From: Calothrix sp. NIES-3974
GTDB lineage: Bacteria; Cyanobacteriota; Cyanobacteriia; Cyanobacteriales; Nostocaceae
Direction: 5' to 3'
NCBI RefSeq assembly: GCF_002368395.1
Contig: NZ_AP018254.1
Location: forward strand, 1,240,001-1,304,000
DNA length: 64,000 bases
How positions within the stretch are numbered: position 1 is the first letter of the stretch; every line of letters starts with the position of its first letter. The translations under genes and the position numbers were made by a program. Shown here one piece after another: positions 10,070-20,189 of the stretch. The notes under the pieces are model-generated. The model saw only the letters and a list, made by a program, of their open reading frames with translations. It was not told the origin of the DNA and searched no databases.

Positions 10070-10585
10070 ATGGCTTCAGACAATAAAAACGGAAATAACC
10101 TGTGGAAAGTACCACCAAATTTTTCGGTGCAGTTGATTTTTGGTATCTTCTTGACCTTGATTTTGCTGATGATGGGGCAAAAATTAGAGGTCAGTTTATT
10201 TTTGGGGATATTAGCTGGTTTTACTATTGGCTGGATTACCGAAGCCAATAAAACTGGTCCCAACCAACCGGAAAATGTTGCATCTTCAGACGGTGTAGAA
10301 GCTGGTTTAAAGTACTGGTTATTCTTCCTGGTGGGATTTACTATTTTAGGCTATCAAGCTCCCATGAGCATCCTCCTAGGGGGATTAGGAGGATTAGGTG
10401 GTGGATTAATTATCGCTTGGTGGGGAAGCAAAGAAAGCAGTCAAACTGATTTACCCAAGGAATTAATTGAATCCGATCAGACCTTCCCCTCCTCCACCAT
10501 TGCTCAACGTCGATTCCGTCGTCCCATTCAGCGATCGCGTCGTCCTCGTTATCAAGGTTTTAATCGATTAAAATTCTGGGAATAA
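10070..10585 (+). CDS. Hypothetical membrane protein
   Basis: 171 residues. Two hydrophobic pairs, about 23-57 and 83-119 (the second with a Gly-rich stretch GGLGGLGGGLI), suggest four short membrane helices. The C-terminus is strongly basic (QRRFRRPIQRSRRPRYQGF) and likely cytoplasmic. Its TAA at 10583-10585 directly abuts the ATG of the YdcF-type gene at 10586, so the two are probably co-translated. I do not recognise the family. Confidence 0.65.
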   Translation: MASDNKNGNNLWKVPPNFSVQLIFGIFLTLILLMMGQKLEVSLFLGILAGFTIGWITEANKTGPNQPENVASSDGVEAGLKYWLFFLVGFTILGYQAPMSILLGGLGGLGGGLIIAWWGSKESSQTDLPKELIESDQTFPSSTIAQRRFRRPIQRSRRPRYQGFNRLKFWE

Positions 10586-11377
10586 ATGTTCCTCTATCTT
10601 TCCAAATTACTCCCCCTATTTATCTACCCCCTTGGCTTAAGTTCGATGCTGCTGGTGGTAGGATTGACTACAGTCTGGAAACGTCCTCGCATCGCTGCCA
10701 TTTGTATGGCTTTAGCTCTGGGGACTTTACTCATTAGTAGTAATGCCTTCGTTGCCAATTATTTGGTGCGATCGCTTGAAAGTCAACATATCCCCGTCGG
10801 TGAATTACCAACCGCAGACGCAATCGTCGTCCTCGGTGGTGCAACCCGTACACCCTCCCCTCCCCGTCCCAGTGTTGACCTGAGTGAAGCAGGCGATCGC
10901 GTCATTTATGCAGCCCAATTGTATCGCCAAAAAAAAGCACCTATAATCGTTCTCAGTGGTGGTAGGGTGGAATGGTCAGGTAGTGGGAATGCGGAAGCGG
11001 AAGACATGGCTACTATTTTGACTTCAATAGGCATTCCCCGCAGTGCTTTGATTTTGGAACCCAATTCCCTCAATACCTACGAAAATGCGAAATTTGTCAA
11101 ACCCATCCTGGAAAGGAAAAACCTTAAAAAGGTGCTATTAATTACTTCCGCCACCCATATGCCCCGCTCTCTCCTAATTTTCCAACGTCAAGGAATGGAT
11201 GTCATCCCTGCACCTACTGATTTCCTCGTCAGCGACAGCGAACTAACAGAAATGACTGCTACCCCTAAAGCTGCCATATTAAGTTTGTTACCGGATGCTA
11301 AATATATTCACATGTTTACCAACGCCATGAAAGAATATATCGGTATGGTTATCTATCGTCTGCGAGGATGGATTTAA
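10586..11377 (+). CDS. YdcF/ElyC-type DUF218 membrane protein
   Basis: 263 residues. Two N-terminal membrane segments (about 5-30 and 35-55) precede a DUF218 domain (about 77-250). Its hallmarks are ADAIVVLGG (78-85), GDRVIYAAQLYRQ (103-115), PIIVLSGG (119-126), LEPNSLNTYENA (157-168) and SATHMPRS (188-195). ElyC/SanA relatives act in envelope or undecaprenyl-lipid homeostasis. The exact role here is inferred from family only. It starts immediately after the stop of the preceding gene. Confidence 0.82.
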   Translation: MFLYLSKLLPLFIYPLGLSSMLLVVGLTTVWKRPRIAAICMALALGTLLISSNAFVANYLVRSLESQHIPVGELPTADAIVVLGGATRTPSPPRPSVDLSEAGDRVIYAAQLYRQKKAPIIVLSGGRVEWSGSGNAEAEDMATILTSIGIPRSALILEPNSLNTYENAKFVKPILERKNLKKVLLITSATHMPRSLLIFQRQGMDVIPAPTDFLVSDSELTEMTATPKAAILSLLPDAKYIHMFTNAMKEYIGMVIYRLRGWI

Positions 11378-11415
11378 TATTCTGTCTCCTGTATTCTACA
11401 TTCCCCTGAAAAACC

Positions 11416-11691
11416 ATGTCCCGTGATATGCGCAACGTAAAACCTCCGACCCATGGCACTTTCATCTGCACTACCATCGCTTTAGTTTTCGGTGTGTCAT
11501 CTGCCTATTTAGGTGGACAACTCAGCACCCATCTCCATAACCAAAAATGTACTACCAAAGGTTGGGGATGGCAACAATTATGCCATATTACCACAACTCC
11601 CGCAGCCATGTGGCAAGGTAGTACGACGGGTTTATGGACGGGAATCATTTTCGGTGCGTTCCTGGGGGGTATTGTTTGCCGACGACGCTGA
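11416..11691 (+). CDS. Small two-helix membrane protein, unknown
   Basis: 91 residues with hydrophobic helices at about 14-36 and 66-88 flanking a loop with two Cys (CTTKGWGWQQLC) and a C-terminal CRRR. It lies 38 bp after the YdcF-type gene on the same strand, so it may end that operon. I recognise no family. Confidence 0.55.
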   Translation: MSRDMRNVKPPTHGTFICTTIALVFGVSSAYLGGQLSTHLHNQKCTTKGWGWQQLCHITTTPAAMWQGSTTGLWTGIIFGAFLGGIVCRRR

Positions 11692-11700
11692 TAGGATTTT

Positions 11701-11871
11701 GGATTTTGGATTTGACAATGCTTGACTCGTCTACTCAATTCAATTTTGGATTTTGGATTACCCTTCGGTCGATCCGCTAGCCTAAAGGCATGGCTTTCGC
11801 CAACGCGTCTATGGATTTTGGATTTGACAATGCTTGATTCGTCTACTCAATTCAATTTTGGATTTTGGATT
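11701..11871. repeat. Direct repeat pair, about 59 bp each
   Basis: Copies at 11701-11759 and 11813-11871 differ at one base (C/T). Each starts GGATTTTGGATTTGACAATG. The 53 bp between them are a 'CCCTTCGGTCGATCCGCTAG' type of dispersed repeat seen in Nostocales genomes. This looks like a recent local duplication of non-coding repeat DNA. Confidence 0.8.
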
Positions 11872-11896
11872 TGGGATTTGAAAACCCTTGATTCAT

Positions 11897-12280
11897 TTAC
11901 TCCGTATTTGCGGTGGTAGAGGTGAGACTGCTCAAGGATTGCCAGGAATTAGTCCGGGTGTCAAAACAATTCCAAATCGCCTGTTTTTCATCCCAATAAC
12001 AAAACAGCGATCGCCCTCCAGCACTAAAGTCATCTGTCAAATAGTATACAACTCCCCGAAATGGATAGGTCTTGCGACTTAAACGTTTAGCCACAGCCTG
12101 ATTCGGACATTCGACGACAAACACCAATTGGCCATCAACATATCCTAGGGAAAAGTAACACATCCGCAAAATCGCCCGCAGCCAACTTTCCGAACTTCCG
12201 AAATATCCATCGATAATTTTGTTCGTCAGGGCTTTTTCTAATTTGCGGTCTTCATTGTCGGGAAAGTCACGGTTGGGCAT
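11897..12280 (-). CDS. Hypothetical protein, cyanobacterial type
   Basis: 127 residues starting at an ATG preceded by a GGTGG-like ribosome site. The middle reads as alternating strands (YVDGQLVFVVECPN, KTYPFRGVVYYLTDD, RSLFCYWDEKQAIWNCF), suggesting a compact alpha/beta cytoplasmic protein with no signal or membrane segment. I do not recognise a family. Its 3' end faces the repeat-rich region. Confidence 0.6.
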   Translation of the reverse strand: MPNRDFPDNEDRKLEKALTNKIIDGYFGSSESWLRAILRMCYFSLGYVDGQLVFVVECPNQAVAKRLSRKTYPFRGVVYYLTDDFSAGGRSLFCYWDEKQAIWNCFDTRTNSWQSLSSLTSTTANTE

Positions 12281-12655
12281 AGCACCACCTATCGCGATAC
12301 CATTGGTTTCGAGGATAAACCATAAGCAACAACAGTGACAAGTGCATAGGTATAAATACTACTTGCTGTTATTACCACTTACTCTTTGATGGTAACTTAA
12401 CATGGTGGAATCTTGCCTTGTCTTGCTTGTAAATCGGGAGTAGGGAGTGGGGAGTAGAGACGACCCACCGGGTCGTCTCCAGGGGAGTGGGGAGTAGCCA
12501 TCATGTCGGTTTAAATATTTAGTCAACAAGAAAGACTGTGGACTAAAGTCCACCAAGTCGTTTTTCCTCCTAGGGCTAAAAGCTACGCTTGTTTCTAAAC
12601 TCCCGAAAGGGTTTTTATGAAAGTGGTTTTTGCCTACTCCCTTTCGAGTTAAGAA
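12281..12655. other. Intergenic repeats between two minus-strand genes
   Basis: 375 bp holding GGGAGTAGGGAGTGGGG-type repeats, the REP palindrome at 12457-12479 and a 'GAAAGTGGTTTTTGCCTACTCCC' element near 12619-12645 that recurs at 22465-22490 and 27508-27530. No gene is visible. Confidence 0.5.
12457..12479. repeat. REP palindrome, GACGACCC/GGGTCGTC type
   Basis: GAGACGACCC, loop ACC, GGGTCGTCTC: a perfect 10-bp hairpin. It belongs with 17169-17197, 24304-24326 and 28632-28660, all in intergenic DNA. Confidence 0.85.
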
Positions 12656-13389
<734 letters not shown>

Positions 13390-14754
13390 ATGGTAAATGG
13401 AGTTGAGTGTCAGCCACCCCATCAGGTTGTGATTGTTGGGGGTGGGTTTGGTGGGTTGTATGCAGCAAAGGCATTAGGTAAAGTCAAGAATGTTAGTGTC
13501 ACCCTGATTGATAAGCGTAATTTTCACTTGTTTCAACCTTTGTTGTATCAAGTAGCGACGGGAACGGTTTCACCTGCAGATATATCTTCTCCTTTGCGGT
13601 CGGTTTTGAGTGAAAGTCAAAATACACGGGTGTTGTTAGGAGAGGTGAGTGATATTGATCCGGATGGTCAAAAGGTATTTATGGGGGAAGAGGTAATTGC
13701 CTACGATACCTTAATTTTGGCCACAGGAGCGAAGCATTCCTATTTTGGTAAGGATGAGTGGGAAAAATCTGCACCGGGTTTAAAGACGGTTGAGGATGCG
13801 ATCGCCATGCGAAGACAAATTTTTTCTGCCTTTGAAGCAGCAGAAAAGGAGACTGATCCAGCAAAGCGTCAAGCTTTATTAACTTTTGTGATTGTGGGTG
13901 GGGGACCAACCGGAGTCGAATTAGCAGGTGCGATCGCAGAAATTGCCTACCAGACGATGAGGAAGGATTTTCGGAATATTGATACTGGGGAAACACAGGT
14001 TTTATTATTGGAAGGCTTGGATCGGGTATTACCACCCTTTGCACCCCAGTTATCCCAGGAAGCGGAAGCAGCATTAACAAAATTAGGTGTCACAGTCCGG
14101 ACAAATACCTTGGTGACAAATATTGACAATGATATCGTCACAATAAAATCTGGGGAAGAAACGGAAACCATCCATGCCAAAACGGTATTATGGGCAGCAG
14201 GGGTGAAAGCTTCTCCTTTAGGAAAAATTATTTGCGAACGCACCCCAGCAGAATGCGATCGCGCAGGACGGGTGGTTGTGGAAGCAGATTTAAGTATTCC
14301 TGGCTATCCCAATTTGTTTGTCATTGGAGATTTAGCCCATTATGCCCATCAAACAGGGAAACCGTTACCAGGTGTTGCACCCGTAGCGATGCAGGAAGGG
14401 CAATTTGTGGCATCCTTAATAAAGGCGAAATTGAATCATAAACCTTTACCCCAGTTTAAATATCGGGATTATGGTAGTTTAGCTGTGATTGGTCAACATG
14501 CAGCAGTGGTGGATTTAGGCTTTGCGAAACTAACGGGTGCTGTTGCTTGGTTATTTTGGTTATTCGTCCATATCTATTTCCTGATAGGATTTGAGAATAA
14601 ACTAGTTGTGATGCTGCAATGGTTGTGGAACTACTTCACCCGTAGACGGGGAGCAAGATTGATTACGGGAATGGATGTAGGGGTGAAAAATCCTGTGAAT
14701 CAATCAGTGGAATATTATCAACCAGTAGATAATCGCACTCCGTTAAATGTTTGA
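13390..14754 (+). CDS. Type II NAD(P)H dehydrogenase (NDH-2)
   Basis: 454 residues. Single-subunit FAD enzymes of this family oxidise NAD(P)H and reduce quinone without pumping protons. An N-terminal FAD dinucleotide motif is at 17-22 (GGGFGG), a second NAD(P)H-binding motif at 170-175 (GGGPTG), and the FAD-contacting VIGDLAH at 311-317. The C-terminal region (about 384-416, WLFWLFVHIYFLIGFENK) is the amphipathic/hydrophobic membrane anchor typical of NDH-2. Cyanobacteria usually carry several ndb paralogues; which one this is cannot be told here. Confidence 0.9.
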   Translation: MVNGVECQPPHQVVIVGGGFGGLYAAKALGKVKNVSVTLIDKRNFHLFQPLLYQVATGTVSPADISSPLRSVLSESQNTRVLLGEVSDIDPDGQKVFMGEEVIAYDTLILATGAKHSYFGKDEWEKSAPGLKTVEDAIAMRRQIFSAFEAAEKETDPAKRQALLTFVIVGGGPTGVELAGAIAEIAYQTMRKDFRNIDTGETQVLLLEGLDRVLPPFAPQLSQEAEAALTKLGVTVRTNTLVTNIDNDIVTIKSGEETETIHAKTVLWAAGVKASPLGKIICERTPAECDRAGRVVVEADLSIPGYPNLFVIGDLAHYAHQTGKPLPGVAPVAMQEGQFVASLIKAKLNHKPLPQFKYRDYGSLAVIGQHAAVVDLGFAKLTGAVAWLFWLFVHIYFLIGFENKLVVMLQWLWNYFTRRRGARLITGMDVGVKNPVNQSVEYYQPVDNRTPLNV

Positions 14755-14884
14755 AAATTGGTAATTTAGCCATCAGTTAACGGTTAACTGTTAACCGTTG
14801 ACCGTTGACTGGAAAAATTATTCGATTTGGGATTTGGGATTTTAAATTTTGGATTTTTGTTTACAGAGTATCCAGTCTCCGAAA

Positions 14885-15274
14885 TCAAAGCATCCCATGT
14901 CGAGCGAGTATTGCCTTCGTTTTTAACCGACTTAGTTCAACAATAGCTTGAATTGTATCCCATTGATCCCGGTCTAAACTCAACTTTGTCACCGCAGATT
15001 CTATTTTTTCTCCTGAACGCACGTAGTAGTCGAGTTCTGCTCTTTGACTTTGGTCAAGGACCTCAATTATATCGCGGTTACGGCGTTGACGAACTGCTTG
15101 TATCTCTTGATGTGCTAGGGGAGTTAATCGATCTTGATTGCTGTGAACAAGGTTATCGATTGGTTGTGTGAACGCGATCGCTTTGGCTGATGGAAATTCT
15201 ATAATTGGCGAAAAAAATGCGATCGCAAACACAAAAAAAACTACCATCAGCATGTTTTGGAGATTTCTATTCAT
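14885..15274 (-). CDS. Secreted helical protein of unknown function
   Basis: 129 residues with an N-terminal signal peptide or anchor (about 7-32, ending near AKA). The mature part is helical and charged, with LDQSQRAELDYYVRSG and LSLDRDQWDTIQAIVELSRLK. The pattern recalls LTXXQ/Spy-like periplasmic helical proteins, but that is a resemblance only. Adjacent DNA contains GTTAACTGTTAAC-type repeats. Confidence 0.6.
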   Translation of the reverse strand: MNRNLQNMLMVVFFVFAIAFFSPIIEFPSAKAIAFTQPIDNLVHSNQDRLTPLAHQEIQAVRQRRNRDIIEVLDQSQRAELDYYVRSGEKIESAVTKLSLDRDQWDTIQAIVELSRLKTKAILARHGML

Positions 15275-15947
15275 AAGTAAGTTTAGTCACTTTGATTTTT
15301 ATTTACTCGCTTGATGCAGAGGGAGTGGGGAGAGATGCGATATGTCGCGTTTGTCGGGCAAGTATATATGAACTACTTTGTTATTTGATTGTGTCTAAGC
15401 GACATGAGTACTCGCTAAAATTATCCTTAACTTTGCTCGCGTACAACTGTTAACTATCAACCGTTAGCCATCAATAGTCAATCAACTAGTTAGGGTTTGC
15501 TAGAAAATAAAACTCTTATTTTCTCAGCTTTTAAGGCTATTTTAGTCACCAAAAGTGCTTTCCAAATAGGCGTACAGGAGCGACAAACACCTTGCATCTG
15601 TAATTTTTGAGAGTCGATAAAAAGTGGAATCCGCAGGGTTAAAACTATTCCCTACTCCCTGTTCCCTAACCTCACGCAAAGACTTTTTCCGCAGACCTTA
15701 GTTATGCAATATATGCTGAGTTTCAGCTTCATTCGTGAAACAGACTTGATTGCCATCGATCATGATTTTTTGAGAAAAACAATAGTGTCATCATCACAAC
15801 CAATAAAAAAACTCCCTTGTATCCGACAACAAGAGAGCTTGGTATGGTGTGAGGAGCAAACTGCATGTTTGCTTATAGTCAATTATACTGATTTTGTATG
15901 AAGCATGTATGACAAAGCTGTGAAAATGTGATGAAATTTCCGGTGAT
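15275..15947. other. Intergenic region with REP-like sequence
   Basis: 673 bp. It holds an imperfect REP palindrome (AGATGCGATATGTCGCGTTT, 15333-15352), GTTAACTATCAACCGTTAGCC-type repeats near 15450-15480 and the terminator at 15805-15837. A 65-codon frame at 15704-15901 covers the terminator and is not believed. Confidence 0.45.
15805..15837 (-). terminator. Rho-independent terminator of the OppC-like permease gene
   Basis: On the minus strand CTCTCTTGT pairs with ACAAGGGAG (9 bp, one G-U pair) around an 8-base loop, followed directly by seven T. It lies about 110 bp past the permease stop. Confidence 0.75.
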
Positions 15948-17063
15948 TTACCGTTGAACACTGCGAGGGTCAAGGGCATCACGTAAACCATCCCCCAGAA
16001 TATTAAATGCCAGTACTGTGGCAATAATTAAAATTGCTGGTGGCCAAATTAACCAAGGTTGCAAAACCAAAATTGATGCATTACTCGCGAGGGATAACAT
16101 ATTTCCCCAGGAAGGATCGGGTTGTTGAATTCCCAAACCAATCAAACTTAAAACCGCTTCTGCTTCAATAAATCCGGGAATGGAGAGGGTCGCAGCAATG
16201 ATAATATAGGTTGCCGTTTGCGGTAAAACATGGCGGAGAATAATGTAAAAAGAATTACCACCCATTGCTCGCGCTGCTTGGATGTATTCCCGTTCCTTAA
16301 TTGACAAGACCTGTCCGCGAATTACCCTAGCCAATCCAGCCCAGCGAATCAGGGAGGTAATAACAATAATCAGGAGGAAACGCTGGGCGCTGGTTAAATT
16401 TGCCGGCAAAACGGCTGCCAAGGCGATTAATAAGTAAATACTGGGAATTGTCATAATCACTTCCACCAGACGCATAATAATGCTATCTGTCCAACCAGCA
16501 AAATAACCGGAGATACCGCCAATAAACAGACCAATGGGGAAAGAAATCGCCACACCGACAATACCGATAAACAAACTAATCCGTGCCCCATGTAGTAAAC
16601 GGCTAAATTGGTCACGACCCTGGTCATCCGTACCCAGAAGATTAATTTTCCCCTCTCCATCGGCACCAAATAAATGTAGAGTCATGGGGATGCCGGAAAA
16701 TACTTCCACCTCCTCCCATTTTGGTGGTAAAGGTAAACTAAGGCGAAACAAATTATACTGGGGTCCAGAGGTAAACAAACGAATCGGCGAGGGTTTCGTT
16801 TTGTCCACAATCATCTGGCGATCGCCCGTTTCTAAATCTGTTTTACCTTGGGTGGTAGGATAAACAAAGGGGGTGGTTAACTGTCCCGATTCGTTAAACC
16901 AATGTATTTGTGTTGGAGGTAACAACGAACCATTGACCTGGGAAACATAGGGGTCATAGGGGGCAACAAAATCAGCTGCGATCGCGGTTAAATAAAAAAT
17001 CAGCAGAATCATCGCCCCTAATTTGGCCAATGGGTTTTTTTTGAATCGTTGCCACCAAGTCAT
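15948..17063 (-). CDS. ABC transporter permease, OppC/DppC-like
   Basis: 371 residues. It has an N-terminal membrane helix (about 15-32), an unusually long periplasmic segment (about 33-155), then the binding-protein-dependent permease domain. LLGTDDQGRDQFSRLLHGAR is diagnostic of OppC-type permeases, and the EAA loop (REYIQAARAMGGNSFYIILRHVLPQ) contacts the ATPase. Substrates of the family are peptides or nickel. No partner permease, ATPase or binding protein is next to it, so the transporter genes are scattered. The stop is followed by a good terminator. Confidence 0.88.
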   Translation of the reverse strand: MTWWQRFKKNPLAKLGAMILLIFYLTAIAADFVAPYDPYVSQVNGSLLPPTQIHWFNESGQLTTPFVYPTTQGKTDLETGDRQMIVDKTKPSPIRLFTSGPQYNLFRLSLPLPPKWEEVEVFSGIPMTLHLFGADGEGKINLLGTDDQGRDQFSRLLHGARISLFIGIVGVAISFPIGLFIGGISGYFAGWTDSIIMRLVEVIMTIPSIYLLIALAAVLPANLTSAQRFLLIIVITSLIRWAGLARVIRGQVLSIKEREYIQAARAMGGNSFYIILRHVLPQTATYIIIAATLSIPGFIEAEAVLSLIGLGIQQPDPSWGNMLSLASNASILVLQPWLIWPPAILIIATVLAFNILGDGLRDALDPRSVQR

Positions 17064-17168
17064 AATGCACCGATATTTACAAGTTTGTGAGTATGTTGAT
17101 TGTGATTAATGCCCAATCATACATCACACCCTCGGTAAATGGGAAACTGTTGATTAATATTGATTTGG

Positions 17169-17197
17169 GTAGAGACGACCCGACGGGTCGTCTCTAC
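17169..17197. repeat. REP palindrome with 13-bp arms
   Basis: GTAGAGACGACCC, loop GAC, GGGTCGTCTCTAC is a perfect hairpin just past the pdhC stop. A half copy, GTCGGGTCGTCCATCCCTAC, follows at 17201-17220. Confidence 0.9.
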
Positions 17198-17216
17198 GTC
17201 GTCGGGTCGTCCATCC

Positions 17217-18500
17217 CTACATTGTCAAAGATTGGGCATTCGTTTCGATTAATTTTGCCAAATCCTGTAAAAAGGCAGCCGCATGAGCGCCATAGATAAT
17301 ACGGTGGTCGCAAGTAATATTTACCTGCATTTGTTGCTTCACACCGAACATCCCATCGCTAGTAGCAACCACCTGGGGACGGGATGCACCAATCGCTAAA
17401 ATAGAGCCTTGACCGGGTGGTAAAATTGCATCAAAGGTATCCACACCGAACATACCTAAATTCGACACAGTAAACGTTCCCGTGGAATACTCATCCGGTT
17501 GCAGTTGTTTTGCTCTCGCTCTTTCCACTAAAGACTTCCATTCCCGCGATAGGCTATAAATATCGATTTGATCGGCATTTTTCAACACCGGGGTGATTAA
17601 CCCACCATCATCCATTGCCACTGCGACAGCAATATTAATGGCAGACGGATACACAATACCTTGGTCAGAATAACTTGCATTCAATAGGGGGTGTTTTTGT
17701 AAAGTTACCGCCACCGCTTTCGCAATCAAAGCGGTCATGGTGACACCCTTAGATTTGAGTTGTTTATATAGTTTATCCAAACCATCGGTGGTGATGGTGT
17801 AACCCACTCGGAACACGGGGACATTTAAACTGGCATTCATTCCCCGAATCACGGCATTTTGTAGGGTTGTAAATGGGGTGGTGGTTCCGGGAGTAACAGC
17901 TACGGGTGTGGGAGCAGGTGTAGCTTTCGGCACACTGGGAGTGACAGGTACAACCGGAGTCGTTCCAGTTGTCGGTGTACTTACCTTTCCGACTGCGGCT
18001 TCCACATCTTCCGCCACAATTCTGCCATAGGGACCACTACCAATCAAACTGTTTAAATCAACCTTTAACTCCTTGGCTAATTTACGAGCGCGGGGAGAAG
18101 CCACAGTCCGACCACTACGCTGACTTGCACCATTGACAGAAGTTGAGACAGATGCGGATACAGGTTCAGGTGTCACCTCCTGACTGGATGCAGGTACTGA
18201 GGTCGAAGTTGTACTTGCCAAACTTTGAGCTTGAGCGATCGCATTTTCAATTTCCGCTTCCGTCTCCGCTAAGAGAGCGATCGCTGCACCGACAGGAGCC
18301 ATCTCACCCGCAGGCACTATAATATGAGCCAAATACCCCTCATAGAAGGATTCCACATCCATATCGGCCTTATCAGACTCCACAACCACCACTGTTTCGC
18401 CCTTTTCCACCTTATCCCCTGGTGATTTGAGCCACTGGACAATTTTCCCCTCCGTCATGGTGGAACTCAGTGCAGGCATGAATACTTCGTTAATGCTCAT
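17217..18500 (-). CDS. pdhC: Dihydrolipoyl acetyltransferase, E2 of pyruvate dehydrogenase
   Basis: 427 residues from the ATG at 18500. A lipoyl domain (about 4-80, lipoylated Lys44 in ESDKADM), a Pro/Thr/Ser linker, a peripheral-subunit-binding domain (about 133-171, ASPRARKLAKEL...GPYGRIVAEDV), a second Pro/Thr linker and the acyltransferase domain (about 210-427) with catalytic His399 in CDHRIIYGA. This is the E2 core that passes acetyl groups to CoA. The open frame extends 48 codons further upstream, but those residues do not resemble the family and the lipoyl domain should start at MSINEVFMPALS. The nearest neighbour on the same strand is the permease. Confidence 0.92.
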   Translation of the reverse strand: MSINEVFMPALSSTMTEGKIVQWLKSPGDKVEKGETVVVVESDKADMDVESFYEGYLAHIIVPAGEMAPVGAAIALLAETEAEIENAIAQAQSLASTTSTSVPASSQEVTPEPVSASVSTSVNGASQRSGRTVASPRARKLAKELKVDLNSLIGSGPYGRIVAEDVEAAVGKVSTPTTGTTPVVPVTPSVPKATPAPTPVAVTPGTTTPFTTLQNAVIRGMNASLNVPVFRVGYTITTDGLDKLYKQLKSKGVTMTALIAKAVAVTLQKHPLLNASYSDQGIVYPSAINIAVAVAMDDGGLITPVLKNADQIDIYSLSREWKSLVERARAKQLQPDEYSTGTFTVSNLGMFGVDTFDAILPPGQGSILAIGASRPQVVATSDGMFGVKQQMQVNITCDHRIIYGAHAAAFLQDLAKLIETNAQSLTM

Positions 18501-19201
18501 AATTGGCGGTTTATTGAATCGATAATTTGATGGACTACGGCAGAGTGATGCCAAATCGAATTGTAGCTTGCTTTTGCTAACGGGAGGAACTATTTTACGC
18601 CCAAAATGTCTATGAGTTTGTATTGCCCATGACGACTGGGACAATAAGGATCTATACTCAGTGTGTGTGTGAGGAAAAGTATCTGAAAGTCTTGGCTTAA
18701 GACTGAATATTGATCACTAGGAGATTGTTTTCAACAGGACTTTGCTGACTCCATTTATGTTGTGTTAGGACACAGAAAGGAGCATCAGCAACTTCGGAAA
18801 ATCGCGATATGGCTTTACCCCTGAGCTTTGCGTTTACCCAGTATAGGGAAGCGATCGCAAAACCCGATTTCTACTTCATCAGTGGTAAGTCCCAGTAGTC
18901 CGTCAACCTAATTGTAGTGAATATCTTGTATTTAACCCGTCGAAGGATGGTCAAGCAACCAGCATTCGACCCAGGACGGAAACTAAGCTTGTCAAAGTGC
19001 AAACTCAAGTTCTGTCAACCTTTGAGGCTTTAATCATGATATATTCACCGTTTTCATACTGACAGACATAATCCACATTTCTGGTAAGTGACTAAAAAAG
19101 CTGAGTAAATCCAGGATGAGAGGATTGAGAACATCTAGTCGAAAAATTCAATCTTAATTGCCCATAACCATTCATAAACGTCCTTTCCAACGTTTTTTAT
19201 T
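18501..19201. other. Intergenic region upstream of pdhC
   Basis: 701 bp between divergent genes. It includes a HIP1 site near 18852 and a GTGTGTGTGTG run near 18660. No gene or clear RNA structure was recognised. Confidence 0.4.
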
Positions 19202-19726
19202 ATGTCGGCAAAGTTCAAATTACTTTTCTGTTTAATACTCACCACCTTGGCTACGGTGGGAACCGCAATTTATATTTGGCAACGTGAACAATCCACTTCC
19301 GTAGCTACTAAACACCCTAATCAAAACCAATTTTTTACAGTTAGCAATCCCCGTACCAACCTAACTGTTGAAGCAGAAAGGAAAAAGTATAAAATCATCC
19401 CCATAGACGAAATTGATGCTGTTCGCCAAGGAACAGACCCTAAGGCATTAGCCCTAGATGTGTTTGATGAGATTGAAGCCAGAAAAGGCCAGCGCCAAAT
19501 CGAAGTTGATTACCCAGAACCAGACCTAGCCCTAGTTACGATTACCCAGACTCAAAAAGTTGATAAACTACAAAAAGCGATTAAATATCGAGTTGAAATG
19601 ACAAGTTTTGGGCGAACCCTACTGGTAAATTCGCCCCCAATGTGGCAAATTATCTGGGCTGGTTCCCAACGCCAATGTACCCATATATACGCTAACCACC
19701 GTACCGAAGTCAAACCCTGTAATTAA
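19202..19726 (+). CDS. Membrane-anchored or exported hypothetical protein
   Basis: 174 residues with an N-terminal hydrophobic segment (about 6-26) that may be a signal anchor. The rest is soluble and charged, with KYKIIPIDEIDAVRQGTDPKALAL and strand-rich DLALVTITQTQKVDK; two Cys (QRQCTHIY, VKPCN) lie near the end and could form a disulfide. I recognise no family. The last codons lie in the first copy of a 66-bp repeat that recurs 178 bp downstream. Confidence 0.6.
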   Translation: MSAKFKLLFCLILTTLATVGTAIYIWQREQSTSVATKHPNQNQFFTVSNPRTNLTVEAERKKYKIIPIDEIDAVRQGTDPKALALDVFDEIEARKGQRQIEVDYPEPDLALVTITQTQKVDKLQKAIKYRVEMTSFGRTLLVNSPPMWQIIWAGSQRQCTHIYANHRTEVKPCN

Positions 19727-19956
19727 CTTTACTTTACCTACTATTTCCAAACCCAGTGCCAATCAGTCCCCTATGTCGCAATACAGTTCATTTAGACTTA
19801 AAAGCCTGATTATCGGGTAGGTTGGGTTGAAGAATCTAGAGGCAGTAGCCCTCGTGGAATGCCTCCCCACGCGGAGCATAGGGACGAGATAACCCTGTAA
19901 TTAACTTTTCCTTGCCTACTATTTCCAAACCCAGTGCCAATCATTCCCCTATGTCG
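19713..19956. repeat. 66-bp imperfect direct repeat across a gene 3' end
   Basis: Copies at 19713-19778 and 19891-19956 agree at 62 of 66 positions. The first contains the last few codons and stop of the preceding gene; the second is non-coding. This suggests a segmental duplication that kept the gene's 3' end. Confidence 0.85.
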
Positions 19957-20189
19957 TTTGGATAAAGCCAAACACGAAAATGGTTCTTACTACTGTTCCC
20001 TATTTAACCTGAGTTCGGGTTTCATCGTTAGAGGATGTTCGTCAAGTGTCAATAAATACCTGATTAACCACTTCTTGAAGACAGAAAACAGGCACAAAAG
20101 GTATATCTTGTTTTGATGAACAGACGCGACATATTGCGTCTCCCTACTCCCTTCTCCCCACTTCCAAAAACTGACAAGCAGGAGAAAAA
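19727..20189. other. Intergenic region with repeats
   Basis: 463 bp between convergent genes: the second copy of the 66-bp repeat, a 'GGATGTTCGTCAAGTGTC' repeat near 20034, and a REP palindrome AGACGCGACATATTGCGTCT at 20122-20141 followed by TCCCTACTCCC repeats. The 60-67 codon frames here overlap on both strands and are not supported. Confidence 0.45.

Noticed and set aside
18501-18644. 48-codon N-terminal extension of pdhC
   Set aside because: It does not resemble E2 proteins, and the lipoyl domain starts properly at the ATG at 18500.
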